DNA from: Dryas octopetala
Lineage: Eukaryota > Streptophyta > Magnoliopsida > Rosales > Rosaceae
Length of the DNA: 64,000 bases
Direction: 5' to 3'
Assembly: GCA_963921425.1 (NCBI GenBank)
Contig: OY992834.1
Coordinates: 12,445,271 to 12,509,270, forward strand
Part shown: piece by piece, positions 1-12,800 of the stretch
How positions within the stretch are numbered: position 1 is the stretch's first letter
How the letters are laid out: each line of letters starts with the position of its first letter
Program-made: the position numbers and the translations under genes
Notes under the pieces: generated by a model
What the model was told of the DNA's origin: nothing
The model's database searches: none
Seen by the model: the letters and a program-made list of their open reading frames with translations, nothing else

Positions 1-1764
1 GTGACAACCTTTTGATTACAAAGATGATTGGAGGTAGCTAGATTTGTGATAATTCATCAGGACATTAATGTTTAATAGATGAGGCTTTAGGCCTAAGGCC
101 TTTGTGGGTTTAGAGAAATAATAGGTCTGTAAGTACTTGGTACCAACGTATAGGTATAGGCTTATAGCCATCATATGTTCATAGTAGGCTTGTCATTACA
201 ATTAAAGAAAGGTTATCATTCTGATACCAAATAATTGTTCTTTAAAGACAGGCTAATAGTATGCAAATAACGGCCACCCTCTGCTAGTCTGCTTCACAAT
301 AAGTTTTTTTTTTTTTTTAACACCATTATTTATTTTTATTTTATTTTGTCAAACTTAAAAAGAAAATGAGTAAATAAAAAAAATGAATAGCCATAATGCT
401 ATGGTAATTGGTCAAAGAAGGGCCGATAGCATGTATGGGTATGGCAAGAGGGGAAATTAAGTAGAGAGTTAATTTTTTTTTAACACAAATGTACAGTATC
501 CAAGTGAGAGTAGACAGGTGATGCATGCAATGCTTAAGATTTATATATGAAGTGAGATTTTATACTATCAACATAAAAGTTAGAGTATTCAACCAAAAAT
601 TAGTTAACATTAATAGATAGAGATCGATCACTTCCATGACCTTATATATATAAGGTGGCGGATGGCAAGACTTAGAATTTTCAAAAATGGGATTTTATAT
701 TATTGATGTAAACCTTCTAAATCCTAATGATTAATTTATGTATTTGATTATCTTGTTGTGATTACTAATTAACTAGTCTATGATAATTGAACAGATCATT
801 AACAAGAAAATCTCGAGGATTTGCTTAATTTATGTATGTACGTATCATACACTAGCATATTAATTGTGTCCGATCGAGAATGGCACAATATTGAAATAAG
901 TAGCCCAGCAGCATGAAGAATCTATTTTCTTTTTGTAGCAAAAGAGAAAGCAAGCATCGTACATGCATGAGGGGACAAAGCCAGTGATCACACATGAAGA
1001 ATCTGATGATAATAGATTGCTTAATTATTTGACTAATCACTTAATTAGCAGAAGAATGATTATCAATTCGGGCCTAATATTAATTAATTGTTAATTAAAT
1101 CAATGCTCATATATATTGGAATATATATTGAGATGTAGTTTCAAAGCTATATAGGTAGGGTGACATGCATGGCCAGCTGGAACTGCGATCGAGTTAATTA
1201 ATAATTAGTACATTTAATTGCAAAGAGCAAGGAATCTCATTTCTTTTTTATTGTCAAGTTGGAAAGAGCTGCATCAAATGCTTTTCCTCAATTAATCATG
1301 AGATACTTGTATGCTTTTGATGCATGTATGTTTCCTTTCTTGTAATAGCTAGACAGATCTAGAGAGAGAAACTTTTTTTCTTTTTGATATCCTAGAGAGA
1401 GAATAAGTTCATTATTCATACACAACGTCAAGTTTTTGGTGCTCATAATTCATCGTTTTAAGATTTATAGTTTAATTCTCAAGTTTTGAAAAGGAAAAAG
1501 TAAACATTTTTTTCTTTTGTAATGCACATATGCAAACCAAATTATTGATTAGGTGATATTCTAAACAAAGATTTGATGCAATTTGGAATGGACCATTAAT
1601 TAGTAGTGTGATTGATATATATATGATATAGTTTGTGGACTGCTTTTCTTTAGTTATTTAATTTTATCAATTAATTTAGTGCCAATTGGTCTCCAAATTC
1701 CGTGGCAAATTAAATCAGATATATAATCTAAGAGTTCATGGCATCACATAAACTAATAGTTTAA

Positions 1765-1801
<37 letters not shown>

Positions 1802-2428
1802 TAGTATATTTGAGTCAAAAATCGTGGAATTCAGTATTGTTTGAGATCTAAATCATGTTATCATTATAACAATGATAATTGAATGGAAAATAAAGAAAGA
1901 CCTACATTTTATTAACAAAATTGACGTAAGCTAAGATTTGCTATTACAATCTGCATGCTTTTGTTTTTTTGTATATCCTTATGAAATCTATTTGTACGTG
2001 TTTAATTTACAATCTATTTTGGCTCCAGTAAAGAGAAGAGTAGAAAGAAAAAGAAAGAGATCGAAGAAAGAAGAAAGAGAAGAGAGAGAATGAGATCGAT
2101 AATGTGGAGGAGGAGCCACCGGTCGGTGAGGAGTGGTGGGGAGGGTACGTGAGGAGGAATTAATTTATGTCAATATTACCATAAGTTTGACATATTAATT
2201 ATATGAAAAGTATGAGCTAGAAATGAATAAAGCATGTGAAGATATTTGCAAATTAATGTAAGTTTTGTATGAATAATATTGGTCTATATAACAATAATGC
2301 TGTGACAACAATGGTATAAGAAGAATATGTACAATTATATCATTTCTGTTGCAATGACTAATCATATTTACATGCATTTTAGTGCAAGGCCGGCCATTTG
2401 CTTTTAAGATACTGGAGGAAACTATAAT
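1..2428. other. AT-rich intergenic stretch, no gene recognised
   Basis: No convincing coding exon is seen on either strand; the short open frames have no recognisable protein character. It contains a (TA)n microsatellite at about 1769-1800 and a purine-rich GA/AAG tract at about 2035-2100. It may hold regulatory sequence for a gene left of the window, but nothing here proves it. Confidence 0.6.
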
Positions 2429-2690
2429 TAGACCTGGCAAAACTTGCCATGACCCGTTAACACGACCCGGAACGACCCGCAAATTTGCGGGTTTGGGTTG
2501 GAGCTTAATGGGTTGTGTCAAAATCGTGTTGACCCGATAACAACCCGTTAAGATAACGGGTCGTGTCAGTGCCAACCCGCGAAACCCGTTAGACCCGTTA
2601 AGAAATAAGGGCATTTAAGTAATTTCATATACTTGACAAAAACAACCCTAACCTAATTTCACTTCAACACTCACTCAGCCGCCTCCCCCC

Positions 2691-2692
<2 letters not shown>

Positions 2693-2743
<51 letters not shown>
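2693..2743. repeat. Compound (CT)n(CA)n microsatellite
   Basis: About 32 bases of CT dinucleotides run directly into about 20 bases of CA dinucleotides. It lies within the hAT-type element and just upstream of its exon-like cargo. Confidence 0.95.
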
Positions 2744-2744
<1 letters not shown>

Positions 2745-2769
2745 AAGTCACAGACTCAATCTCTTAACA

Positions 2770-3147
2770 AACCCAAAAGTCCACAACTCAGAGAAGGCTT
2801 GAAGCCTTAAACCAGAGCGCGAGATAGCAGAAGAAGGCTTCGGACGATGTGATCGACGCTCAATCTCTCACTGGAGCATGGATCGATGGCTTCGGGGCGT
2901 GTCGACTCAAAGAAGAAGAGCACGGGGTGAGCTTGAACCAAAGCATCTACAAGCTGAGTTCGTCGCCATCGCTGTCGTACGCGTCGAGTTCTTCGTCGTC
3001 GATGTCTTACACGTCGAACGAAGCCATTTCTCTCAGCTTTATTTCTCTCTCTCTCTCTCTCTGTAGAAACAACCCCATGGATTTCCAGAATAGGAGAATC
3101 CAATTACTGCTATTCATAGTTGGCATCATCACCCTCTGTATCGTAGG
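2770..3147 (+). pseudogene. Possible captured host 5' leader and first exon inside the hAT element
   Basis: This GC-richer island looks unlike its AT-rich surroundings. An ATG at 3077 opens a short frame beginning MDFQNRRIQ followed by a hydrophobic stretch (LLLFIVGIITLCIV), and it runs to a plausible splice donor GTAGGTACAC near 3143-3150. Upstream lies a serine-rich reading frame and a CT tract, like a plant 5' leader. The protein start looks like a signal anchor of a small membrane protein, but I cannot name it with certainty. Capture of a host exon by the transposon is inference; the segment could instead be the element's own sequence. Confidence 0.45.
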
Positions 3148-3740
3148 TACACATATATATTTTTAGATATATATATATATCAATGTTTGCTTAAAATTCT
3201 GAAGGAAAACGGTAATTAGAATTCAAATTAGAATTTTTGCATTTACTTTCCACTGGAAAATGAAATTCTTAGCTAATTGAATTTGTAAAAAGCTGTCATT
3301 TTTTTAGAATATTTGATATTTTGATCTTAAATCATACTCTTCATGTTGGGTTGCAGTGAAAATACGAGAAGAAGGGCGACAAAAGTAGAGATAGAAAGAG
3401 AAAGAAATGGTTTTACCAAGGATTGGGTATTCTTTGAAAATTAGTCTCCTATGTATATTTGTCCGATTGATTGGTGTGGAGTCTGTAATTTCTGTAATTT
3501 TTGGAGTATTGTAATTTGTATATATTAATTATAATTTTGTTTAAAAATATTTATTTTCTTAACGGGTAGAACGGGTCGTGTCGTGTTCACCCGTTAAGAA
3601 AACGGGTTGTGTTCGTGTTGGGATTTTTGTCACCCGTAGTTTAACGGGTCGTGTCGTGTCAACCCGTTAAGCTTAACGGGTCGTGTCGTGTTTGACCCGA
3701 ACCCGCAAAACACGACCCGTTTGCCAGGTCTAACTATAAT

Positions 3741-5126
3741 TGTTTAAATGTTGAAAGACATGAGCATGTATTCATGGCTGATAACTATTGTAGGAGTCAA
3801 CAACTAGTTCTTCAACCCGATAGGAAAATTGGTTAAGGAATCTTGATATGAAAACTAGAGATGGCAAGGAATAGAACTGAGTGACATTTATTTAGGGTTT
3901 GATCCATAAATGGCAGGCCCACGTGGCCCGCATTCCAAATTCAAAATACTTCAACAAAGCTCAAATGTCTCAGCCCAATAAATAGGCAAGGCTCAGTCAT
4001 CTCCTCCAAACATGGCCTAAAAACTAGGTAAAACGTACTAAACTGTCTGGCCAAAAGAATACCCTTTTGGCAGAACATCATCAAATCAAACGCTAAGACT
4101 CAAGAAACCTCTCAGCCATCCACAATATCAAAATCTTGACGGAACATCGATCCCAACTTAGCAAGGACGTATCAAGTACGCACCGACCAAACATTCTTTG
4201 ATTGTACACGGATTTCGTGAGGTACAAACAATCATCAATGTAAATACGCAGTGCCAAATCAAACAGAGACCTTTAACACTCAAGCCAAAATTATGAATTC
4301 CAAATTCAAATTTGTTTCTAGTGCTGTTTAATTTTGATTTTCAATTTGTTTTAGTGAAGCACTAATCCGACTTAATTAGTTTTATTTCTAGAATGGGAAT
4401 GGATTTCTCATAAGTTAATGACTTTTTGAATATATACAACAATACTTTCGTAGAGTTTATAAAGTTTTTATTGAATACCACAAAACTTTCATGACTTCTA
4501 AAAGTCTTTAAAAATCCTAATTGAATACCATCATAATTTTATATAATGTCTACATTAATTAAATACACCTAAACTTTTTAATTCTACAAAAGTCGATCTT
4601 TTAAATTAATTCCATCAAATTCTATATTTGATCAATACACCACCCCTAAGTTAAAAGGCTTTAATTTATTATATTAACTCTACCAATCATATGCGTAACA
4701 AATTTACAAACATGGTTGTTCAACTTAAAACACAAAACAAAATAAAACTTCTTCAAAATTTGAAGTAATTATTTGGATTAATCACACTTTGCACCCCTTT
4801 AGTTGGGGTCAAATTACACTTTGGTTCACGACCTTTGAAACGTTGCAATGTTAGACATAAGCTTTTAAAATCATTTCAATGTTGCCTATATGTTAGTTTG
4901 ACCATCAAGTCAAATGTTATCCACATGTATGATTACATGAATGACACGTGTAGCTGATGTGGAAGACATGTTTGTGCACGACAAATATGACACATTTCTC
5001 TTACACCTTCCCCTTTGGCCATGCCACCTCTCTCAGGTTGCCAAAAAAAAAAAGGCTTTATTGGGCAAGTTGCTATAGGTTTATGTTGCATGAAGTTATA
5101 AGTAGCAACTGGTAAGTATACACTAA
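3741..5126. other. Intergenic; degraded repeat half near 4770-5000
   Basis: No gene is recognised. About 4770-5000 resembles one arm of a long-inverted-repeat element (phrases like 'cacttTGGTTCACGACCTTTGAAAC'); a partner arm was not found. The remainder is AT-rich without visible structure. Confidence 0.4.
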
Positions 5127-5476
5127 GGGCCCTTTTGGTTTACGAAATTTTTCTTTGGAAAATCAATTCTTGTGTTTGGTAAGCTTGAGAAAGTAAACTA
5201 GAAATTAAAAATGAAAATGTTAATTTTCCGATTATACCCTCATCTATTATTTATTTTGAAATAATATAAGGGTTTTTTGTCCAAAAAGAAGCAATAAATG
5301 CTTTCCCAAGATGGGGGAAAAACAAAACCCCAGTTGGAGTAAGGGTTTCTTTTCCCCCCAAAGAGCATCAGATTCCCTTGGGTCAGAAATTGATTTCTCT
5401 TTTATGTACTTACCAAACAAGGGAATGAAATTGATTTCTTATTTCTAGGCTTTCAAAACTTGAACGAAATAGGCCA
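5127..5476. mobile_element. Candidate Tourist/Harbinger-type MITE
   Basis: A 350-bp unit starts GGGCCCTTTTGG and ends with an imperfect complement (AAATAGGCCA). It is flanked by TAA on both sides (5124-5126 and 5477-5479), the target preference of Harbinger-type elements. Internally the two arms share the words TTTGGTAAG / CTTACCAAA. The terminal repeats are diverged, so this is an old copy or a chance match of a 3-bp site. Confidence 0.5.
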
Positions 5477-6323
5477 TAAGTGGAAATTTTTAAGAACTCA
5501 GGATTTAGGCTCTTTAAAGTCTGGAAACTACATTGTAAATCCCACATGTTAACAAAAACAACAAGAACTAAGTTCTGACTATCACACAGTCACAGTTTCT
5601 GACTATCACGCAGTCACAGTTTGTGTGATTCTCGTTCAATCAAAGTTCAGTTAAAAAAAAAAATGTTATGAGAGCATTTGAACACCTGAACTAGTGTCTA
5701 ATTGGGCGATTTTCCATGTATATTGTGTCTAGCACATTATATATAAGGTGTTAGAGTTTGTATAAGAAAATAACCCACACTGAAGCAAAACATGATTTGC
5801 CTCTGTTTAGCAAAATTTAAATTTTATTTTATTGTCAAATTTTAAGAGTTCGAATATGAATTTAATTGAATGTCTATATCTGATCAATATACATGTCCAA
5901 CCATGAATTTCAAATTGAAGTAACTGCTTGGACAGTCACAACTGCCCAAACAAAACTCTTTATATTGCAAGACTCTTGTTTTAAAACGTACATCAGTTTT
6001 CAGAAGCATTCTTTACATCTTCCTTATCTTTTGGAGAGAAACGTATCACTTAGTAAGTTTGTTAGTATTCAAGGTTCTGGTGCTAGGACCTTGAGTTTGA
6101 TAGTTGTATCCTGGTTCTCAGACGCCTTACGAACTACAAGCACTGAGTATGAGCGAAATTCTGTCTAAAGGACATTGCAATCTGCAAGCCTCTATCAAGA
6201 TCCAAGTTAGTAATTTTTACAGAATTTTGTTTCTATATTCTATCTGCAAGTCTAATTTTATTTGTTAATACATCAGTATCTTTGTAGTTTATCTGAGAAC
6301 TTAGTGATTATTCTACAACATAA

Positions 6324-6874
6324 GGAAACTACATTTTTTGTACTTGTGTTTTGACCCGAAATCACATTTGGTTCTCATGGTTAAATTTTTGGTCATTGTG
6401 TTTGATGTCGTTCTTAATCTTATGACAATTTTGAAATTTCTTTTATTTTGAAATTAGGGATAAGTTATCCATTTGTTGTCAATAAAATTTTTGTTGGGGG
6501 AATGAAATGTCATCTTATAGGCATTCTAAAATAAATTGAAATTTCATTTTCGTACGTGTTTATTTGTTAGAGAAATTAAGACTCACAAAATTTTTAGGGG
6601 CTTGAAGTTTAAGTTTTGGATTTCGTTGAAATCTTGTTTGAAAATCAAATTGAATGTTATATATATGATTTTTTTTTTTTTTCAGTCATTCTTGAATAAA
6701 ACTCGCAAGTTTAAACAAGTCATTAGTTTCAATTTGAGAAAAAAATTTCATGTTGGATGCAGAATTTCCTAGCAAACGACTTTAAACACAATGATCAAAT
6801 TAACAAAATGTAAACCAAGAAAACCAAATGTGATTTTGGGTAAAAAACTCAAGGACTGAATATGGAGTTTACCC
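6324..6874. mobile_element. Degraded long-inverted-repeat MITE
   Basis: The left arm contains AATCACATTTGGTTCTCATGG and the right arm, read in complement, contains AATCACATTTGGTTTTCTTGG. The similarity extends over about 90 bases at each end. No clear target duplication is visible, so class is uncertain. The layout resembles the Mutator-like MITEs elsewhere in the window. Confidence 0.5.
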
Positions 6875-7242
6875 TTGTATATAAGCCCTTCAAATGAGGT
6901 ATATCTCATTTTAGCCATAAGGAGATATCACTATGGTGCCCACTCCGCATTATAGTTGGATGTCGGAGTCTTATATCTTCAAAGTCTCAATTTAAAAATC
7001 ATTCATGCAAAAACTTAAACTAATTAGAACCGTTTAACCATTTGATTGATTAGCATTTCAAATATATCGAACTCATTATATATCCATCTATCTATTCAAT
7101 CACAATGAATTTTTGACTTTTTTTTTTTTTTTTTATAAAAAAAATAGAGATAATCCTTGAATAGAAATTTAAAAATTAGAAAACTGGACCACACAATTAA
7201 TACTCCATTATGAACGAAATGAGTTGTAACTCATTTTGCCAT

Positions 7243-7300
7243 TGGGCCTAGGCCATATATACAGGCCTATTTCTTAAATGCTGCCTAACGGCCCACAACT
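7243..7300 (+). promoter_or_regulatory. Probable ATG3 core promoter
   Basis: A TATATA box at 7256-7261 lies about 240 bases before the ATG3 start. It is flanked by TGGGCC (about 7243) and GGCCCA (about 7289) words, the site II-type motifs common in broadly expressed plant genes. Assignment rests on position and motif only. Confidence 0.5.
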
Positions 7301-7415
7301 TGTAAATGCAGTGTCGTTTCTTCTTGAATGCGTCGTTCTGATTGTAGACGGCACAACAACGAGCACCGTATCGTCCGGTCGTTGGTCTCGCACGCACGAA
7401 ATTGATTCTCCCGAG

Positions 7416-7420
<5 letters not shown>

Positions 7421-7454
<34 letters not shown>
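7421..7454. repeat. (CT)17 microsatellite in the ATG3 5' leader
   Basis: A pure CT run lies 47 bases before the ATG3 start codon. CT-rich 5' leaders are common in plants. Several long open frames of Arg-Glu or Ser-Leu repeats here are artefacts of this run. Confidence 0.95.
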
Positions 7455-7457
<3 letters not shown>

Positions 7458-7500
7458 GGCGAAGCAAAGCAAAGCAGCGAATTTGGTCGAGAAGAAAGAG

Positions 7501-10500
7501 ATGGTGCTGTCACAGAAGCTTCACGAGGCGTTCAAAGGAACCGTAGAGAAAATCACAGGGCCTCGTACGGTCTCCGCCTTCAAAGAAAAAGGTGTTCTCA
7601 GCGTCACCGAGTTCGTCACTGCTGGTGATAACCTCGTCTCCAAGTGCCCTACCTGGTCTTGGTATATTCCCCTTCCATTTTCTCAATTTTCTTTTTCCGT
7701 TTTTGTTCCAATAAAATTTGTTATCTATATGTTCGGATTGTTAATCTGAATCACTGAATTTGATATATGTGTTTTTTTTTAATGTTCAATTTTGAGTTTT
7801 TTTCTACTATAATTGTTAAAACGAAAGATTATAAGAGTTTTCCATTGATTTTCTTTATCACTTGGCTGAAATTTATGGATTAACAAGCACCCATCTATCA
7901 AATTAGTTTCTTTAATCAGAAAAAAGTACAAAAGTTTAAAATAAAGAAAAAGGAAAAATGATAATGATAAAGTTGTATTTGTTTCCTTGGTTTCAATATT
8001 TGGAAAATGCAGAAAGAAAATAGAAAAGAAGAATAACTTGTTTCATCAAATATTCGATCATATCAATCAAGGAAAAATAAGCCTGTGTTTGGAGTTTGTC
8101 GATATGGGGATTGAATAATGATTATATATTAGACCGCAGAGTATTATTGCTGATGCCTATAATTTTTATTAATCTCATTTGGTGTTGTTTCTGATTTATT
8201 TGCTTATCTTTTTTATCTTTATTTTCCAAACAAGGTTTTGAGGTGTTATCTGACTTTTTTGGATTCGATTTACCATTTGATTATCATCATGTTAGGGAAT
8301 CAGGAGAGCAGAGCAAGAGGAAGCCATACTTACCACCTGAAAAGCAGTATTTGATCACTAGAAATGGTACAATGACATCATACTATACTATTTTCCTTGC
8401 AATCTTTTTTTTTTTTCTCCTTTCCTGTGACAATATTCGATCTTGTTGCTAATAGCTACTTGACCAGTAATGATAGTGCTTAATGTTTTGTACCATTTCC
8501 TATTTATTGAGTCAAGAATAATATGAGCTAATTGGCCAGTAATTTGTGTGTTTCTCTCTCCTAATTCTGCACTTCAAGTAAATGCTTTTCCTTGTGCTTC
8601 AAACTTAAGCTCTAGATTACTGTTGTGCTTATGCGTGCCCTGTGCTTTTAATTACACTGCATATTCTGTTTATTTCTTGTTTCTTGTCAGTCCCTTGTTT
8701 ACGGAGGGCTGCATCTGTGGAAGAGGAGTATGAAGCTGCAGGTATGGAAGTTCTTATTGATAATGAAGATAATGATGGCTGGTTGGCAACACATGGGAGA
8801 CCAAAGGGTAAGTTACTTTGTTAAACGTACCCTTCGATATTTCCATAGAACCATTAGACTCAGACTGTCTCTTATCTTTATAAGATAGAAGTGGCGAGGA
8901 GGAAAATGTGCCCTCCATTGAAAGTTTAGAAATCAGCAAGAATAAAGCTGTGAAGTCTGCCCCCTCACATGTTGGAGGGGAAGATGAAGAAGATATTCCT
9001 GACATGGCTGATTTTGAAGAAGCTGACAACATCGAAATAGATCCTGTAAGTGTTAATTGGCATGAAAAGTTGTTTACGGTAACTGGTTAATTCAGTAGTT
9101 TGCATTAATATTTCATCTAATTGCATACAAAATCATAAGATAGTGGTTCTTGTCTCTTTGAAACTTCATGGCTTTATGCTGGATCTACATGTTGATAGGT
9201 TTCATCTTAAACCAGATTGTAGCTGATGCACATGATATGATTTATTGATCATTTTTTCTTATTAGTAGCAATGCTTGGGGGAGGCAGATTTTACCTCCTA
9301 TTTAGATGAGAGGTGTGACTACCAATTGGGTTATGACTTATGCCCAAGTCAGATTGTACTATTTTTCTAACCAAGCTGTTGCCACCACATCAGCTTTGGT
9401 TGACTGTAGGATGCATTAGCTAATATGCCAGTGTTTGGAGCTGAAGAGTGAAGAGGTGCAACCAATGTTGATATCCCCATATCTAAGAAAAGCTTCATAC
9501 AATGTTTTGAGAAGTTGTTATCCTAGGTTTACTCATATAATGCTTTGATATCCCCATATCAAACAACCTTCTCCCCTAGTCGCTTGCACAGGATGATGGT
9601 TTTTTCCTTTAAAGTATTTATTATAATAATAATAATCTAATTATGATGCATATGGACCATGGAAATGATGTCTGCTCCATTAGTTTAGTAATCATCAACA
9701 GGGCTTAAGAATTTCAGCGGTGGCAATGTATGTTGGTTAAATTGCAGGGAACATATCTTGTTGCTCATGAACCTGACGATGACAATATTTTAAGGACTCG
9801 AACCTATGATGTCAGCATTACGTAAGATTCTTTATCCTTTTAAACTGTTCACCAGTTCCAATGCTTTCCCTATTTGAAACTTGGAAGCACATGCCTTTTG
9901 GAGAAATGGTTGTTTTTCATTTCAAAGTTTTTGTAAAAAAAATTGCCTTCTGGATAGCTCAATCATAATGCAATTGAAGGTCACTTCAATTTGTTGATCT
10001 GTGTAGTAAATTCAAAGTTTGCATCAATAACTTTTTTGATATTTTCTCACTTACAGGTATGATAAATATTACCAAACTCCTCGAGTGTGGCTTACTGGGT
10101 ATGATGAGGTTTGTCTCAGTAATTCGGTGTTTTGCTTTAGCAAGTTTCTATGATTATCAAGAACTGCTGCTGGTTTGGTATTTAACTTGAGTCAGTTAAA
10201 ATTTTGCATGTTAATATCGTTCTCCAGCCCAACAGATTCAAGCTGGAGCCTGAATTTGGATCGTCTCTTAAAACAAACGAAGATTAAACAGTGTTACATT
10301 TTTTTTTTTCTTGTTCTTTTTATTTTTGTATTAAAAATAAGAAACTTAAAATATTTATTTAAAAGAAGGTCCAAATTACCGTAGGAGTGAACAAGCAGTC
10401 CACCCAATACACAGAAACATTAACATTGCAATGAACATTAGATAAACTAAAGGAACACAATCATCTCAAGAAACAGAAGCTAGATTTTTTATTTTTTTAT

Positions 10501-12086
10501 GGGAGTCTCAATTGATCTAATTGCTTGTTCTCTATAATGGAATTTTAGTTACTATAAAGACTTGTAGGACTAATTAAATTCCTCTAATTCTGTTAGTCAA
10601 GGATGCTTTTGCAACCAGAGCTTGTGCTTGAAGATGTCAGTCAAGATCATGCACGTAAAACTGTGAGTTTATGCTTCAGAATCATATTCCTTGCTTGTAT
10701 AATTAGGATCTGTCTTCCATGAGTACCAAATTTTTTGTTCATGGTTCTTATGGTAAACCATGTCTTATGGATAATGCCACATCAAGAAGTTAGACATGTC
10801 CAATTTACAGGCCGCAATGTTTGTTAACTACTGTTCATTTTCATTTGTTGCAATTGATTTCTTTGGAGATGAAATCATGTTTAATCACACACAGATTTTA
10901 CATAAATATTGTGGTATATTTGTTGGATTGAAATTAGTGGTAGAGATCTACTGTGATCACCACTACAGATGCCTGCTCTATTTTTTGCTATGCATGTATA
11001 GGGGCTTGGTCTATATTGGAAATGCAGGGTAGGGTTCATGATGATGTGTTTTTTAGGAGCATGGCAGAGAAATTTTTTCTTGTTTGGGATGTGTAAATTG
11101 TAATTGGGAGGAGAAAAGGGAAAACTATATTTCTCGTACATTCCTTTGTGTGCCATGTGATTGTGTTTGATGGTTGATTTTGTGGATGCAGGTAACTATT
11201 GAGGATCATCCCCACTTGCCTGGAAAGCATGCATCTGTCCATCCATGCCGACATGGGGCCGTGATGAAAAAAATAATTGATGTACTAATGTCACGTGGAG
11301 TGGAACCAGAAGTTGATAAGTAATATTCTGTCTTGACTCACCCATTTTGTAGGGCTTTACTCGCACTCAGGCTAATTGTTTGTAATGTAATAATATTTGT
11401 TGTTGTTTTGCTTTGTTTTTGGAGGTTTTCTTTTGTTTTTCTGTTTTTTTTTTTTTTGTGTTTTTGTGCTTTTTCTTTTTTCTATATGAAAACTTCATAT
11501 AACACCACCAAGGCTTGAACTATTCTGGCCAGCCTGGTCGAATAAAAGGTCTTAGCCACTAAGTTGTTCTCTAGGAGCATGCAATAAAATTGTATTGATC
11601 AGATAAAAGCCAATTAGCAATATCAATCAAAGAACTGAGTCACAATTAAAATCCATATGATTTAGTCAGAGTCAGAATAGGTTTTCAAAATAAGGTTGTC
11701 AAGACCATGAGGTGCAGTGATGCTGGGTTGTTGCTGAATACTAGGTGTCAAGACCATGAGGTGCAGTGATGATGCATATACGTTCAAAATGATAATATAA
11801 TAATATATATTTTTATTTGTTGAGACTTCTATCAAAGGATGCTTTTCTTCTAACTTTTCTTATATGCGACAGTTGGGATATTCCCACACGCAAGTTGACA
11901 GAAATGCATCCTACACTAACGTTCATATTCAGTACTTTGAACTATCGATGCAACATCTTCCTTATCATTGAAAATTGTTCTTTTTGTAGGTACCTTTTCT
12001 TATTCTTGAAGTTTGTTGCCTCTGTAATTCCAACTATTGAATATGACTATACGATGGACTTTGATCTTGGCAGCTCCAGCAGTTGA
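7501..12086 (+). CDS. ATG3: Autophagy-related protein 3 (E2-like ATG8 conjugase)
   Basis: ATG3 accepts ATG8 from the E1-like ATG7 on a cysteine thioester and passes it to phosphatidylethanolamine on the autophagosome membrane. Nine coding exons close in frame to 308 residues, near the 313 of Arabidopsis ATG3: 7501-7661, 8296-8366, 8691-8807, 8885-9045, 9748-9821, 10057-10108, 10597-10662, 11192-11319 and 11990-12086. The start [20 protein letters not shown] and the words [29 protein letters not shown] and RVWLTGYDE are family hallmarks. An acidic flexible insert ([18 protein letters not shown]) is present. The catalytic cysteine is Cys253 in the HPCRHG motif, and the end [11 protein letters not shown] is typical. 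All splice sites are GT-AG. No key residue is missing, so the gene looks functional. Exon borders are my reading and could be off by a few bases, although the phases agree throughout. Confidence 0.96.
11697..11790 (+). repeat. 49-bp-period direct duplication in the last ATG3 intron
   Basis: The word TGTCAAGACCATGAGGTGCA occurs at 11697 and again at 11746, with similar flanks. It is a small local duplication within intron 8 with no visible effect on splicing. Confidence 0.8.
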
Positions 12087-12800
12087 GCAATTCAATTCAA
12101 CAGAGGTAGATCTTGAGTAAGAAAAGGTTTTTATTTTTGGTCACATTATCAACAATTCATATGGAATAAATATGAGTAAAGTAACTCTAGCATTATTCAA
12201 ACTACTATCGAATTGAACTGCTTAGTGTTCAAAGGTTTCTTTCCTTCACTGGGGTTTTACTGATACAAGTATATCTACTATAATTCATTTTTGCAAGTCT
12301 GTAAACCTTGTACCGAAAGTTCTGCAATCTTCCCCATCCTATTGTGGGACAAAGTCTCCTCCACAGGAAGTCAAGAGCTTAACTCTTAACTCTAGACCAC
12401 TTTATTCATGTTTTGTTGATTAGTTAGGTTCTAAAAGTTTATCGGAGAAATCTATTTAAAAGGTGTTTCAACTTACCATGGTCCATGGGAATGTACTTTC
12501 GAAAGGGAAAAAAAAAAAAGGTTCTGTTTTATGTGGCATATCGAAAATTGCTATTTGATATTTCTAAATCTGATTTAGATGCGGTATGGCAGGTTGGTTA
12601 TTCCTTTGATCATGTAAATGTTGTTATTGTTATATTTTGTGAGCAAGTTGCTGTTCTATGAGTTTGTCATTGTTTATGACCTGCTTCCCTGGATTTCTGT
12701 TTGGATTTGCAGCAGAATGTAAATGCACATCAGGCAAAGTAATTGGATTTGGAAGTTAAAGATTTAACCATTGAGACTACCCTATTGTATCCTCAAAATG
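12087..12800 (+). other. ATG3 3' region with a possible 3'-UTR intron
   Basis: After the stop codon a strong donor-like GTAAGA lies at 12117 and a pyrimidine-rich acceptor (TTTGGATTTGCAG) near 12700-12712. The bases after it, to about 12790, would be the final untranslated exon. This is inferred from splice-like words only. Confidence 0.4.

Larger units (their letters stand above)
2429..3732. mobile_element. hAT-type non-autonomous transposon with exon-like cargo
   Basis: The ends are inverted repeats: TAGACCTGGCAAA at the left and its complement TTTGCCAGGTCTA at the right. They are flanked by a perfect 8-bp target duplication ACTATAAT (2421-2428 and 3733-3740), the size typical of hAT elements. 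Subterminal regions carry many copies of an ACGGGTCGTGT / ACCCGTTAA motif on both strands, such as hAT transposases often bind. No transposase is encoded. The centre holds a CT/CA microsatellite (about 2693-2743) and an exon-like segment (about 2770-3147), described separately. Confidence 0.88.

Noticed and set aside
2195-2614. 139-codon minus-strand frame at the left end of the hAT element
   Set aside because: It crosses the element boundary and reads the repeated ACCCGTTAA subterminal motifs; not protein-like.
7248-7513. Several open frames rich in Arg-Glu or Ser-Leu repeats before ATG3
   Set aside because: They are translations of the CT microsatellite in the ATG3 5' leader.
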